NCBI RefSeq assembly: GCF_023053635.1
Contig: NC_086171.1
Coordinates: 10,620,006 to 10,684,005 of the forward strand
Length of the DNA: 64,000 bases
Direction of reading: 5' to 3'
Source: Elgaria multicarinata webbii
Lineage: Eukaryota; Chordata; Lepidosauria; Squamata; Anguidae
Part shown: piece by piece, positions 10,134 through 21,475 of the stretch
Position numbering within the stretch: position 1 is the stretch's first letter
Layout: the number at the start of each line of letters is the position of its first letter
Notes under the pieces: generated by a model
Seen by the model: the letters and a program-made list of their open reading frames with translations, nothing else
Told to the model about the DNA's origin: nothing
Databases searched by the model: none
Position numbers and translations under genes: made by a program

Positions 10134-11295
10134 GTTAGGGCCAAAATTCATTCGGGCTTCTCCTCAGGCTAGAACTACATATTTTTTCTTTTGTCTCTTT
10201 ATTCCATTGAGTGTCTTCTTGTGATATATCCTCAATTAAAGTGTGTCTAAAGTGGGATGGATGTGTTTGAAAGTCTGTTTGGGTCTTAACCACTATGGTG
10301 AGTGTAGTCTATCAGCCCTCCTGGTTTGCCATCCCTTTCCCATTTTCTGGGTAACACAGGTTGAATTGAACACATTGTTTGTTGATTAAAAGCAGAAGTG
10401 GCTTGCATATTTTGATTTGTTCCTTCAACTCTCTGTTATAAGGGTCAGCAGATAGCAGTGATGGGGGAGTGAGGAAAGGTGCAAAATAGGACCAGCACAT
10501 CTGTCTATGGAGTATTTTGGTGTCAACTTTCACCTTGGCAATATTAGCAACTAGGAAAGTACAGATTGTGTCAAATCTGTTTTGCCTGTGTTTCGTGGAT
10601 TGTCTGGTGCTGTTCATTCCATCGTCCACCCATTGCCAGAATTGGTTTTTTTCTCAGTTTCCAATTTTATATAGATGCAAATTTGTACAAATTCACAAAT
10701 TTCACCAAAACGCACATTTTTGTGTTTTAGCCTTTGGGAAAATGCACGTTATTTTTATTTTTGTGTATTTTTCTGTGGTGAAATTTGCACAAAATTCCAG
10801 GTTAGGAATATGGTCTGCAAGTCTGAGGACTCTGCCTGACAGGGAGAACACTGGTCCGTTGCAGAATCCATGGCTCAGATTCATAAAAATCCAAACTCAT
10901 TGGACTCCATTGTGGATTTCTCTGACATCCCTATTAGCAAAAAGCTTCTTGTGGGAACACTCAATCAAGCATATTGGCAGAAATGTTTGAAGGATCATAG
11001 CTTCTCTTCACTGATTTCTGTCCAAGAACAGCATATTTTGGATGCTGTTACAAAGGTTGCTATTGGTCTCTCTGAATCCTAGCCACACTCATCCCTACAT
11101 TATGTATATTGCTGTTGAATTACAAGACATCCCTGCGGTCCTATTTGGGTCATGGATTTATGAATGCACCTGCTTTAGATAACATGTTCATCAAGGGGGA
11201 AAGGAACATTGTCTGCCCCAGTTTCTTGCCTTAAGATGGTTACTCCACACTGTGCACAACAGAAAAGCAAGACCATTATAGCAAGTTTATCTCAG
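10132..11295. other. No recognised gene; weak inverted repeat near 10690-10795
   Basis: AAATTTCACCAAAACGCACATTTT-like sequence near 10695 is partly complementary to GGTGAAATTTGCACAAAATT near 10780, suggesting an old foldback element. The rest is unremarkable; the short open frames carry no motif. Confidence 0.4.
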
Positions 11296-12148
11296 GGCCT
11301 TGCTAGACCTGGTGGGAAATCCGGGGGAGAGGAGGGGACACCTCGCGTTATGAATAACATGAGATCTTGCCCTTATTCACATGGGAGCCGTGATGAGTTC
11401 TGGAGGACAGCCGTTGCGGCCACCATTTTTTTTATTCTTAAAGTGGCAGCAGCAGCACAGGAGCCAGGAAAGGTAAGTAGGGTTTTTTGTTTTTTTAATT
11501 CTCCTTCCCCCCCAACCGCGATCTCCCCCCTTGGCCCCGTTCTCCTTCCCCCCATCCGTGATCTCTCCCCCGGCCCTGTTCTCCTTCCCCCGCCCGCTCC
11601 TCCGCCTGCCCCCCTGCCCCGTTCTCCTTCCTCCATCCGCCCCCCACGCCCGCGATGTCTGATCCCCGCCCGCCCCCTGCCCGAGATGTCCAATCCACCG
11701 CCCGCCCCCCACCTGCGATGTCCGATCCCCCGCCCGCGATGTCCCCTGCCTGCAATTCCCCCAGATGTCCCTGGGCCGCAATTCCCCCCTGATGTCCCCT
11801 GGGCCATGATTCCCCCCCAATCTCCCTGGCCTCCATTTCCCGCCCCCCCATGTCCTCACCATAGCCCTGATGGCCGCAGTGCTCCTGTGGAGCTCTGCAG
11901 CCTGTCCACCGCTTTTCCCAGCTACTCAGTAAATCCCATAGCCAGGAAAAGCGGCGGACCTGGCTACATGCCTGTGGTCTCGGGCTCGGCCCGAGACCGC
12001 AGAAAAAACTGGGCCTGAAGTGGTGCCAGTTACGCCGGGCCAAGGGAGGGGTCACCCCTGCCTGAGCCCGGGATACCCTGTGCGTCATCTGGATGCACAG
12101 GGGTGAGCCCAGGGCTCGCACCGGGCTAAAGCCCCGTCTAGGAAGGCC
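11296..12148. mobile_element. GC-rich foldback element of the GGCCTTGCTAGACC type
   Basis: The left end GGCCTTGCTAGACCTGG and right end CCGTCTAGGAAGGCC are imperfect inverted repeats of the GCCTTAGCTAGACC group. Flanks are CTCAG (11291-11295) and CCACC, so the duplication is not clean. A splice-donor-like AAAGGTAAGT sits at about 11468-11478 followed by a T-rich tract. The core (11500-11850) is a C-rich low-complexity array that creates long but meaningless open frames on both strands. Towards the right, GGTCTCGGGCTCGGCCCGAGACC is a hairpin shared in part with other members. Confidence 0.65.
11500..11855. repeat. C-rich low-complexity array
   Basis: Repeated CCGTTCTCCTTCCCCC, CGCGATGTCC and CCCCCGATGTCCC-like units. 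The minus strand is G-rich with many GGGG runs, so it could form G-quadruplexes. The open frames translated from it are Pro- or Gly/Arg-rich and should not be taken as genes. Confidence 0.85.
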
Positions 12149-13124
12149 CCACCCCCTGCACCTGGGAAACTCTACTGTACTTTGATGTGTAGGGCGGAGG
12201 TGAGTGGCATCCTGGTGAAAAGTAGTTACAGGATACAATTCGCATGGGGGGATGCAAACAAGCCTTTAGAGTATTGCTAGGTTTATAGCTGTTCTTAATA
12301 TATGCAGAGTGAATATTTATTTTGTTGCATTTGTATTAGCCATTATTTATTATTGGCCCATACCTCTGTCGTCTTGATCTTGCAGTTTCTTCCAGTGCAA
12401 ATACTTTCAAAATACCTTAAAAATACAACTGTCCAGTGTTTCCCCAACTCTTTTTTTTCTTATTGTAAATACTGCACTTTATGTGTCATAGATCTTCTTA
12501 TATTCTGTACATGTATCTCTTGTGAATAACCACTATGTAACTTGAGAAGAGTTGGATACAGCAATTGGATTCTAGTGTATTTTATATCATCTTTCCAAGC
12601 ATATCACATAGTACACTTGGCTGCCCTCTAGAAATGGATCAGCTGCTGTTTATAGGATATTAACTGCTCTTTAGTCACTTCTTTTGTATTGATTCTCAGA
12701 TATTTTCCCGTAAAGCTTTTTCCTTGTTGTGAACTCAGCAAAATAAAATAACCCAAAACTTTCTATGACAGTGCTACAAAAGCAAGCTGTAGGGGTGGAT
12801 AAATGTCATTGATTTTTATTTTATTTTTTACAATATACAAAGACTATGGGTGCAATCTGCCTTCTTTAAAATCGAGAATGATCAAGATATTGCTTCAGTT
12901 GGATGTGGATAATACTTGGCAACTTTTTTTGGATCAATTCCAATTGTTTATTTTTGTAGGCTTTTGAGTCACTCAGAGATCTACTTCAGGCTAAAATATT
13001 TAATGAATGAAAGCAGATTAACAGCCAAATCCTAACCCTATTTACTTGGTTATACTGATTTCAATGAGACTGAAAAACTAAGTAAGTATGCCACACCTAC
13101 TTAAATTTCCTCTTCAACATGAAG
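12149..13124. other. No recognised feature
   Basis: AT-rich sequence with short frames only. No repeat terminus recognised. Confidence 0.4.
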
Positions 13125-13434
13125 GTGACCATATGAAAAGGCGGACAGGGCTCCTGTATCTTTAACAGTTGCGTAGAAAAGGGAATTTCAGCAGATGTCA
13201 TTTGTATGCCTGCAACACCTGGTGAAATTCCCTCATTATCTCAACAGTTAAAGCTGCAGTAGCCCTGCCCTCTTTTGTATCTGGTCAGGAGAGCAGGGCT
13301 CCTGGAGCTTTAACTGTTGTGCCTAAGAGGGAATTTTACCAGGTGCTGCATGCATACAAATGACACCTGCTGAAATTCTGTTTTCTATGCAATTGTTAAA
13401 GATACAGAGGCCTGTCCTCTTTTCATATGGTCAC
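13125..13434. mobile_element. Palindromic AGGTGACCATATG element
   Basis: AGGTGACCATATGAAAAGG at the left returns as CTTTTCATATGGTCACTCTA at the right. Inside, GGGAATTTCAGCAGATGTC pairs with GACACCTGCTGAAATTC, and the centre contains TTTTGTATCTGGTCAGGAG. It is an almost complete palindrome of about 310 bp. A half copy lies at 59411-59590. The target duplication is unclear. Confidence 0.8.
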
Positions 13435-13504
13435 TCTACAGCACAGCTATTACAAGTACAACAATTTTGTCCTCCTTTACATTTGGTTGCCTTATCCACA
13501 TTTA

Positions 13505-13590
13505 GAGCAGAATCCTATACACATCTACTGAATCCTATATACATCTACTGAAAAGTAGATTCCCAGGTTAGTGGGTATAGGGTTGCAGTC
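13505..13590. repeat. Degenerate AATCCTATACACATCTACT repeat
   Basis: A 21-bp unit containing AATCCTATACACATCTACTG is duplicated in tandem, then ATTCCCAGG and GGGTTGCAGTC follow. It appears to be a decayed member of the palindromic TGCAATCCTA family. Confidence 0.5.
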
Positions 13591-14702
13591 TTCAAGTAAA
13601 AAAAAAAAAAGGCACTTGTGAATGGGGATGAAGAAATCAATCAATAACAGCCCAAGTGAGACTTGCAACAAAACATGGCAGGATAGAGTGTTCCCGTATA
13701 GGGTTCTAGCCAGCCATGCTCTCTTGTAGGATATTTTATACCACTCTACTTTTCCATTCCCAATCCTCAACAGAAGCTCAACATTCTGTGGCTTCATTGG
13801 GCTCTTTTGGTGTTTTGCCTCCCATAAACTTTTTTGGTTTTTTTTTTTTGGCAAACATTTTGGTTCCCCTGAGCATGCTAATATGTCCCTCTGGTTTCCC
13901 ATGACCCCATTTTGTCTGCCTTCCCATTGGCACTCACCAGCTGAGTTTGCTATTAGAGGGAGTGAGGCTATGCAAATGTGGAAACAAAAAACATTAATTG
14001 CTTAACAGAATGTTACTAAGGAGCAAACAGAGATTTAAAGACTGCAAGATATTACTGGGCTTAACCTCTCATTCACTGGGTCAAGTTGTGTGTTTTTTTA
14101 ATTGTAAACTACATTGGGTTTTTTTTGGAGAATCACTTCACCCACTGGATTTAGTAAAGAATGTAACAGTGAGATAATCTGTATCTTTTCCCATCATCAT
14201 CCTTTCATTCTTCTCCTTTCCCCCCTAAGACACAAGGTGACATATCCAAGTGCTTGTCCTTCATCAATTCTTCAGTGAGCAACAGAGCAGAAAGCCCTAA
14301 TATCTATTCATTTGTAATCTGTCATTCTTAAAGTATTAAGGACAATTGACTTCACATGTCTCAGATAATTAGAATAGTCTTCCTTTGCTCCAGATTTTTC
14401 AAGCAAGTGTCTCCCACTCCTAATCAGTACATTTATTGATGTCTTTCAACATATCTTGTCAACTGTGTATTAGATTTTTAAAAAAGAACATTGGATAGAA
14501 TTCCATCTGAGAAAATTACCAAAACAGCTTTTCTCTTTGATTCTACTGTTCCAAAAGTAATAGAATAAAACATATTAGTCATAATAAAAATATTTTTATC
14601 TTTCGAGGAAAGGATATGGAAATAAGATGTAAAAACATATGCATAAAAGTGCCAGTTGACAATGATTCAAGAGCAAATGGATTAAGCATGATAAAATCAT
14701 AG
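13591..14702. other. No recognised feature
   Basis: Two homopolymer A and T tracts (13597-13610, about 13840) and otherwise plain AT-rich DNA. Confidence 0.4.
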
Positions 14703-14709
14703 AAGTTGG

Positions 14710-14758
<49 letters not shown>

Positions 14759-14885
14759 TTCTTACCCACCTCTCCCTCTGGATTGAGGCAGGGAATAACA
14801 CTGAATACAAAAATACTATAAAATACATAATACTGATTAAAAACATATAAAATGAATACATTATGAAAACAACAGCCAGACATCT
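14703..14885 (-). mobile_element. LINE 3' end with (AAT)n tail, reverse strand
   Basis: On the minus strand the sequence reads GAGGGAGAGGTGGGTAAGAA and then a long ATT repeat (14710-14757). This GGTGGGTAAGAAAT-(ATT)n ending is typical of L2-like LINE tails and the SINEs that borrow them in squamates. No protein part remains. Confidence 0.65.
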
Positions 14886-15304
14886 TAAAATTCAACTGGG
14901 TAGGCCTGCTGGAAGTAGTTATGGGCTGGGGTGGGTGAACTACGAGATCCCCAATAAAACAAAACTTTGCATGCTAGGGGCTCCAAGGAACATACAGCAG
15001 CTAACCACATTGCCTGTGTTATTATGAGTGCTACATAAATGAGCCTTGGACTCATGCACTCTCCCCTCCCCTCTCTTCTGAGAAGGTGATTGGAAGTGTT
15101 TACTCCCATTTTCAACTAACCATAGTTTGTTGTTATATTTGAACCAGGGCAAGCTATTAATTTAATGATGCTTTTTATCTAGGTAAGCAAGTAGAATACC
15201 ACTGCTAAGTTAATCAGTAGGCAAAAAGTAGATGGCACAGATGGCAAATAGTAGATGGCACAGATGGTTCCTAGCCGTGTAGAACTATCCTCCTAATTCA
15301 GAAA
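14886..15304. other. No recognised feature
   Basis: No coding or repeat signal beyond a short tandem of GTAGATGGCACAGATGG at 15225-15265. Confidence 0.4.
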
Positions 15305-15397
15305 TTGGTTGTTTTATTATGGTTTTAATTTTTGTGAACCGCCCAGAGGCCTTCAGCTATTGGGCAGTATAAAAATGTAATAAATAAATAAATAAAA
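15305..15397 (+). mobile_element. L2-type LINE 3' tail
   Basis: TTGTTTTATTATGGTTTTAA, then GTGAACCGCCCAGAGGCC, then TGGGCAGTATAAAAATGTAA and an AATAAAT tail. The same tail occurs at 16806 (reverse), 53480-53890 and 60565-60722. Only the 3' untranslated end is present. Confidence 0.85.
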
Positions 15398-15580
15398 ACT
15401 TGTAAGGAGAGAGGGGAGCATATTGAAAAGATGCCTCTTAGGATGCTCCTGTTCATTGTAGAGCACTGGATATGTTTAATCATGATAAACTCTGAACTAA
15501 GCATCTTCAGATATGTGAGGAGTAGTTTTGTGGCTTCAACTGGGACCAACCAGTATCTGAAGTTGAAACGGTTTAGGAAA

Positions 15581-15808
15581 GGGTGCTTCCAGATGGAGGG
15601 CTCCTAGTGCTACCAGCAAGGAGGCATCGTGCAGCTATTCCATCTTTTTTTCCTTATCAGATGTTCTGAAATAAGAAAAGCAGTAAGAAACAGTGGGGAA
15701 ATACAGAAGTGTTAAGTGTGGAAGAGGACAACGATGTCTGCATCCCGTGTAAAAATCTGTGAAAGAAGCAGGGCAATTGCACCATAAAAGCCTTGTCTGG
15801 AAGCACCC
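15581..15808. mobile_element. MITE with GGGTGCTTCCAGA ends
   Basis: GGGTGCTTCCAGATGGAGGG at the left and CTTGTCTGGAAGCACC at the right are inverted repeats. Flanks GAAAG and CAAAG differ by one base over 5 bp. No coding capacity. The copy at 3378-3597 is related but older. Confidence 0.75.
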
Positions 15809-16115
15809 AAAGAGTCATTTGAGCTTGAGCAATATGGGCTGAAATTGTAATTGGGGGTGGAGTGTACTGCTGGGCCTTTGTTTTCCTGGTCAGATGAGAT
15901 CATCTTGAGAAAAGCCTCACATGATGGGGATGACTGCAGTGCCATTCAGCTTCCATCCCTTTGGCGTGTCCTCAGTGTTCAACAGTCCCACTCTTCCACA
16001 CACCCTAAAAGCAGGCTCATAAACATGACCCTATGTACAAAAGAGAAACACCGTTGGAAAGCCCTTTTTTTTTAAAAAAAAGAAGCTATGGATGTAGCTC
16101 TTCTTTTTATAAATA

Positions 16116-16345
16116 GAGGGTTGCCACACACTCTCCTGATACAGCCAAACAACTTTGTTGATAATACCACTATTTTTAGTCTGAGCTGATGTATGTTGAC
16201 TATATGCACTCTATATTATAGAGGAAGTGAGGTCAGAACAAAAGGTCAGATTTAGGATGGTGGAAGCAATTCTCCCAGGACATCCAATTAAACGAAGATA
16301 CAGTTGATTTGAGTCACTTTAGGCAAAAGTCATTCTAATTGTCCT
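16116..16345. repeat. Unclassified interspersed repeat, copy 1
   Basis: Aligns by eye over about 225 bp with 25865-26110: GCCAAACAACTTTGTTGATA, ACTATTTTTAGTCTGAG, TAGAGGAAGTGAGGTCAGAA, CATCCAATTAA and GGCAAAAGTCATTCTAATTG all have counterparts in order. There are no evident terminal repeats or coding sequence, so I cannot assign a class. Confidence 0.7.
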
Positions 16346-16805
16346 TTCCCCAAAGTTCTGAGACATAGAGGCGTATAAGGATTTGTGTACCATATTCCCT
16401 CTGGATTATAAATTTAAATTGCTGGGCCCCTTAAATCTTAATTACGTGGTCAGGAGTTCTGTTGATTTGAGAGGAGGGCTGATGGACTACATCTTGAGAT
16501 GGACCACATCTCCCACCATCCATTCTGGCTGTGGCTGATTTAGAGTGAATTTATTTCCAGTTAAGCAACAGTGGGCAGAAAAGGCCGCATAAGAGTTGGA
16601 ACTGGTCCATCATAGACCCTCATCAGTGGAGAGAGCTGTACCATAAAAGTGTACCCCCTTGTTGTACTGGGATTTGCACTACATTCTCACTATGTACTGA
16701 ATGTGCCAGTTAACAGTAACTTTAACATTCCCTTGTCTGCCACATGGAAGAAAGGAAATATGGGGGATTATCACCAGACCTGCCATGTGTCTTTGGAGAT
16801 TTATT
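16346..16805. other. No recognised feature
   Basis: No repeat termini or exons identified. Confidence 0.4.
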
Positions 16806-16945
16806 ATTTATTTATTATTTATTACATTTTTATACCGCCCAATAGCCAAAGCTCTCTGGGTGGTTCACAAAAATTTAAACCATGAGGAACATGATAAAAC
16901 AACCAATAATCTAAAAACCCAAATACAAAATACAATATAAAAAGC
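16806..16945 (-). mobile_element. L2-type LINE 3' tail, reverse strand
   Basis: On the minus strand it reads GTGAACCACCCAGAGAGC, GGCTATTGGGCGGTATAAAA and an ATGTAATAAATAA tail. Upstream on that strand only A/T-rich untranslated sequence remains. Confidence 0.85.
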
Positions 16946-17499
16946 ACAACCAGGATAAAACCAGATGTCATATGCTGAAGTAATATTTCCAAATCTGGGC
17001 AATAGCTCACATATTGTTAATGGTTGTGATAAGCCAATTCATACATTGATTTTTATGCCTAAACAAAATGTTTAGATACCAGCAAAAGATACCAGCAATA
17101 CCATGAGTTGTGAATGGCTCGAGTCCATTTCAATGGCCAAGTTTTCCTGGAATAAACACTTACGTGGAGATATAGAAAGAATTACCCTCCATTACTGTCT
17201 TTATTTGGGGGGAACGTAGCTATCTAAATGTTGTATTTATACCATTCTCAACTAACAGTTCTACACATGTGTTTTGCTATTCAAACATAGCTACTTTCGG
17301 TGCTTGAATACTAGGGGTGTGCACGGACCCCCCGCTCCGCTTCACTTCCAGATCCGCGATTTGCGGATCGGGCCACTTCGCCCCACCCCCACTCCGCCTA
17401 TGTCTGCTCCGCTCCGCTTGGAGCTCCGGATCCGGATCGGAGCTCCGTTTTCCCCCCCATAGGGTTGCATTGAAAGCTAAAAAAGTAAACAACTTTTTT

Positions 17500-18540
17500 T
17501 CTGTGAAAGTTAGAAACCTCACGTTTGGCACCATGACACCTCATGAACGTATACACACGCACGCCAAGTTTCAAGCCAATCCCATCATCCCCTGATTTTT
17601 GGGGAATTTATGAAAATCGGGCACCCCATTCACACCCCTTTCCATAGCTCTGTCATTTTGCATGTTAGAAACCTCAAACTCGGCACCATGAAAGCTAATC
17701 CATGTGTCCACATGGATGCCCAGACTCAAGGCAATCCCATCATCCCCTGATTTTTGGCGCGGCTCTAACCTCTAACGCACCACCCATATCCCTAATTCAC
17801 ACCCCTTTTGATAACTCCGTCAATTTGCATGTTAGAAACCCCAAGTTCAGCACCATGATAGCTTATCCATGTGTCCACATGGACGCCAAGTTTCAAGGCA
17901 ATCCCATCATCCCCTGATTTTTAGGGAATTTTTGAAAATCGGGCACCCCATTCACACCCCTTTCGATAGCTCCGTCAATTTGCATGTTAGAAACCTCAAA
18001 CTCGGCACCGTGAAAGCTAATCCATGTGTCCACATGGACGCCCAGACTCAAGGCAATCCCATCATCCCCTGATTTTTGGAGCGGCTTAACTCACCCCAAA
18101 TTGTCCCATTTTACAACTACGTCAATTTGCATGTTAGAAACCTCAAACTCGGCATCATGATAGCTTATCCACATGTCCACATGGACGCCAAGTTTCAAGC
18201 CAATCCCATCATCCCCTGATTTTTGGGGAATTTATGAAAATCGGGCATCCCATTCACACCCCTTTCCATAGCTCTGTCATTTTGCATGTTAGAAACCTCA
18301 AACTCGGCACCATGAAAGCTAATCCATGTGTCCACATGGACGCCCAGACTCAAGGCAATCCCATCATCCCATGATTTTTGGCGCGGCTTAACTCACCCCA
18401 AATTGTCCCATTCTACAACTACGTCAATTTGCACGTCAGAAACCTATCCTTTGGTCTCATGACAGCTTACCCATGTGTCCCCATGGACGCCAAGTTTCAA
18501 GCCAATCCCATCATCCCCTGATGTTAGGGGAAGTTTTGAA
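17500..18540. repeat. Tandem array of about 150-bp units inside the hAT
   Basis: Seven units start with GTTAGAAACCTCAAACTCGG or close variants (about 17506, 17664, 17832, 17988, 18135, 18289, and a diverged one near 18436). Each continues with CACCATGA, CCATGTGTCCACATGGA, CAAGTTTCAAGGCAATCCC and CATCATCCCCTGATTTTT. Spacing is roughly 147-169 bp and two spacer types alternate (GAAAATCGGGCACCCC versus GCGCGGCTTAACTCACC), giving a two-unit higher-order pattern. Open frames through it are translations of the repeat. Confidence 0.92.
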
Positions 18541-19270
18541 AATCGGACACTCCAGTATGTCAGGGATTTTAAAGTTGCAATGCAGACAGCTCAATGGGGC
18601 CAGTTGAAAGGAAATCCCAACATGCCATGAGATAACCCTAAATCTTCTTGCACACTTGAAAAATGGATTTTTGAACTTGATAAAGTCTAAGTGAGCACAG
18701 GAAGGACTTCTCCCCTGAGTCAAAGCAAGACACATACACCATCCCTGCAAGGCGGGAAGGGGAGAAGGGAAGGCAGGCAGGCAGGCAGGCAGGCAGCATG
18801 CATTGTAGTGCCGCAAGGATGGCTTGAGCACTAACGCATAGCAAACCAACCCGTAAGCGGGCGCAAGGAGCAAGTGAGGCAAAGATGGCTGGTTGTTTCT
18901 TTCTAAGCCAGCAGTTACGCATTGAGGGGCACAGAGGAGGACGACTGGGAGCAATCGTGCCGGAGGGTGCTGGGCATGAACCGCAAAGCCCATCTCCCAG
19001 GCACCAGGCGGTCAGAGAGGCAGGCAGAGCAGGCGAGGAGTCAGTCCTGGCAGATGCCCCACCACAGCAGCACCCCGGGGGGAGGCGGGCAGACAGGCAG
19101 GCAGGCAGGCTGCGGGCATTTCTGGGGGCACAAGGAAGTGAGGCCAGGATGGCTGGTTTCTAAGCCAGCACTGCAGTTAGTCACGCATTGCAAACGCAAA
19201 CCATCCCAGCGAGTCGGTCACCGAGGAGGACAGGCTAGCAGAGGGGCAGGCAGAGTGACATGTCATAGAT

Positions 19271-19660
19271 CTAGTATTGGGGAGGAGTCAGTCCCGGCAG
19301 ATGCCCCACCACAGTAGCACCCTGGGTGGGCGTTGGAAAACGCCATCTTGTGGGTCCATACTTCCCCCACCCCATGTCCTGCAGGGTTGCCTGCCTAACC
19401 CTTGTGGGGATGGGAGATGGAGAGCTTAGAGTGGCAGTGCCAGCAGCAGCAGCAGCAGCAGCAGCCTTCGGCTTTCCCCTGGAACCAGTCACCTTGCCCG
19501 CCTCTTTCCCCAGCAAGATCGCCTGGTGCTGCCTCTGAAGATGCATCTTCATGCTGCTGGTTCCATAATGCCCTGTAGATGAACCCCTGCTTAGGGTGAG
19601 TTTGCAGTGGCGACAGACAGCAAAGCGGGGATCCGCTCCCAACTCAAAGTGGTCCCACAC
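19271..19660 (-). pseudogene. hAT transposase fragment, BED zinc finger
   Basis: The frame reads WDHFELGADPRFAVCRHCK and continues to MKMHLQRQHQ. Cys16, Cys19, His40 and His45 (counting from the first codon of the frame) fit the C-x2-C...H-x4-H zinc-ligand pattern of the BED finger, a DNA-binding domain found at the N-terminus of many hAT transposases, where it binds the element ends. After the finger an alanine run encoded by (AGC)n (19442-19462) and a short unrecognised stretch lead to a stop. The RNase H-like catalytic core and the dimerisation domain are missing. The upstream frame at 19673-20233 is in phase, separated from this one by a single TGA at 19673-19675, so both are parts of one former gene. 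It is unlikely to make a working transposase. Confidence 0.85.
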
Positions 19661-19672
19661 TATACTTGTCTT

Positions 19673-20233
19673 TCACTTCCGTGGTGACACCACCAATTGC
19701 CCGCCTGAGCTCTCTGGTGTTGCCACAGAAACAGGGGTTGCAGCGGAAGAGGTGTGGGATGAGACTGGGGAGAGAGCCTCGGCCTGCTGCTGCTCCTCCT
19801 CAGCCCCCACATCCTGGAGGACCACCGCCTCTTCCTGCTCGTCTAGGAGGTCTGGAGACAGGTCCAGCAGCGGGCTCATGGGCTCAAACGATAATGAAGG
19901 AGTTGGGGATACTCCTCCTCCTCCGCCTACTGTAATGGCACTGCAGCCACGTGCCTCTTGCAAAGGGGCACTTTTCCCATTCCCACCCTCAAAAAGAGAA
20001 CGCCGGGCACAAGTAGCAGAAGAGACTGCCTCTGCCTGCTGCTTCTCCTGCTTCTGTTGCAGAGCAGCCAGCCAAGGACTTGCCCGTTTGATTTTCACAG
20101 CAGGAGAGGCAGCCTGCTTACTGGTGCCAGCCTGAGCCTTGCCTTGAACACTGCTTTCACCACGAATGGCAAAACCCACAAGACGCTGAGAGCTCTGACT
20201 GTGAGGGTGACTCTGGCTTAGTCCCCCCCTCAA
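19673..20233 (-). pseudogene. hAT transposase N-terminal region
   Basis: A 186-codon frame upstream of and in phase with the BED finger fragment. It is Ser, Ala, Glu and Gln rich (for example DEQEEAVVLQDVGAEEEQQQ) and shows no fold I recognise; such disordered leaders occur before the BED finger in some hAT transposases. It ends at a TGA five codons before the WDHFEL start of the finger. Its start codon is uncertain. I infer it is the leader of the same transposase rather than an independent gene, because of the shared phase, strand and element. Confidence 0.6.
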
Positions 20234-20725
20234 ACGCTGGGATTGGAGGATGCTTCATGAGGAGATCAATTCTAATCAGGATTGGGAGTTGAATGTGCCT
20301 GTCATCGCTTCAAATAAACCCCGCCGCGCCGCAGCCGGTTTACCCTACCGTTTGTATTGTAAATGTACACGATTTTTTAAAAAAATATTGCACGTGAACC
20401 ACAGGACGCAGAAAGTTGAGAGTAGGCTCAAAATGACCCCCATCCACGACTCTCTGAGCACAAGAATTTTCAGAACGATAGCTTCAAAAACAACCCAGTT
20501 ATCCGCGATTCTTTTCCGCAATGCAATCCTATGGGCGAAATGTTTTCAAGATGGCGATCGGAGCGGTCCGCCTGAAAGAGGAGCTCCGAAAATGGGCGCT
20601 TCTCTTCGCCTTGCTTCTAGGGGTCCGCGGTCCGCTTCTACTCCGCCTCTGGGCAAGGCGGAGCAGGCCAATTCGCTCCTGCTTCTGCGCTTCTAATCGG
20701 AGCGGAGCACATGCCTACTGAATAC

Positions 20726-21475
20726 TTAAAAAATCAAATATGCACTGCTGATCATGCATAACTTGACAGTTATGGAATTATTCAGTCCAATGTGTATTTA
20801 GATCAGAAGATAAAACTGGAAAAGAGGCTGTCTGTTAGGATTTCATTACTCCTGCCACCAAAGTGATCTAAGATATTTTTTAAAAAAAATATTTTCCCCT
20901 CTTGCACTTTGCTCCTTCTTTGCCTTAAGAAACAAATTGATATTGCACACAGATAATGTCTTTCCTTTTTTCTTCTTTTTTTAGTAAAACAAAAATTACA
21001 CAAGATTGAACAATTAGAAATGAATGTCAGGTTAAAGAGACAGTAGAAGTATACTTGCCTCCCACTGAATCATTTTAGCCACTTCTTAAACTTTAAAAAG
21101 GGTTGGCTCCCATGTTACAGAACCATTTGAAGAATAGTACTACTTAGCCTTCACTTTCTCTCATTTACTTTTACAATAGAATATATACAGAGAAATTAGT
21201 GTAGTTTTACAGACATTGGGGCCTGATTCCCTTGCAGAGTTAAATATATGGTGTTGTGACCTAAGTATAATTCTCCGAATCTGCTTTAGCCTTAGGGAGT
21301 CTATCACAACAATCCAGGGCCAGTTCTGCACTTTGTGTGAAATCATGATGATTCCCCCATGGTAATGCTATATTCCTCTTGGATATTTATACCTTGTAGG
21401 ACACACAATGACATTTGTTCTAGTATTTTGTATAATGTGGAATAAAAAGCAGGAAATAACACTATATGGAATGTG
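20726..21475. other. No recognised feature
   Basis: AT-rich sequence with no repeat or exon signal. Confidence 0.4.

Larger units (their letters stand above)
17312..20717 (-). mobile_element. 3.4-kb hAT element with broken transposase
   Basis: Left end TAGGGGTGTGCACGGACC, right end GCACATGCCTA. The 8-bp flanks TTGAATAC (17304-17311) and CTGAATAC (20718-20725) match at 7 of 8, and one base further in phase TGAATACT is shared by both, fitting a hAT insertion. The left third is a tandem array; the right part encodes, on the minus strand, a transposase N-terminus with a BED finger. The catalytic hAT domain is absent, so this is a deletion derivative that depended on other copies. Subterminal sequences are rich in GGAGC and GCTCCG motifs, as in the copies at 719 and 35341. 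Confidence 0.88.

Noticed and set aside
11209-12018. 269-codon plus-strand frame, Pro-rich
   Set aside because: It runs through the C-rich low-complexity core of a foldback element; the residues are a translation of simple repeats and both strands are equally open.
17702-18072. Repeated peptide MCPHG...NPIIP
   Set aside because: Product of the 150-bp tandem array in the hAT; no start context or conservation suggests coding use.
17506-18540. CRISPR-like regular spacing
   Set aside because: Units are about 150 bp and repeat along their entire length, with no short repeat plus unique spacer pattern; the genome is eukaryotic.
18511-18993. 160-codon minus-strand frame, Cys/Leu-rich
   Set aside because: It straddles the array end and GGCA repeats in the hAT; no domain or splice structure.
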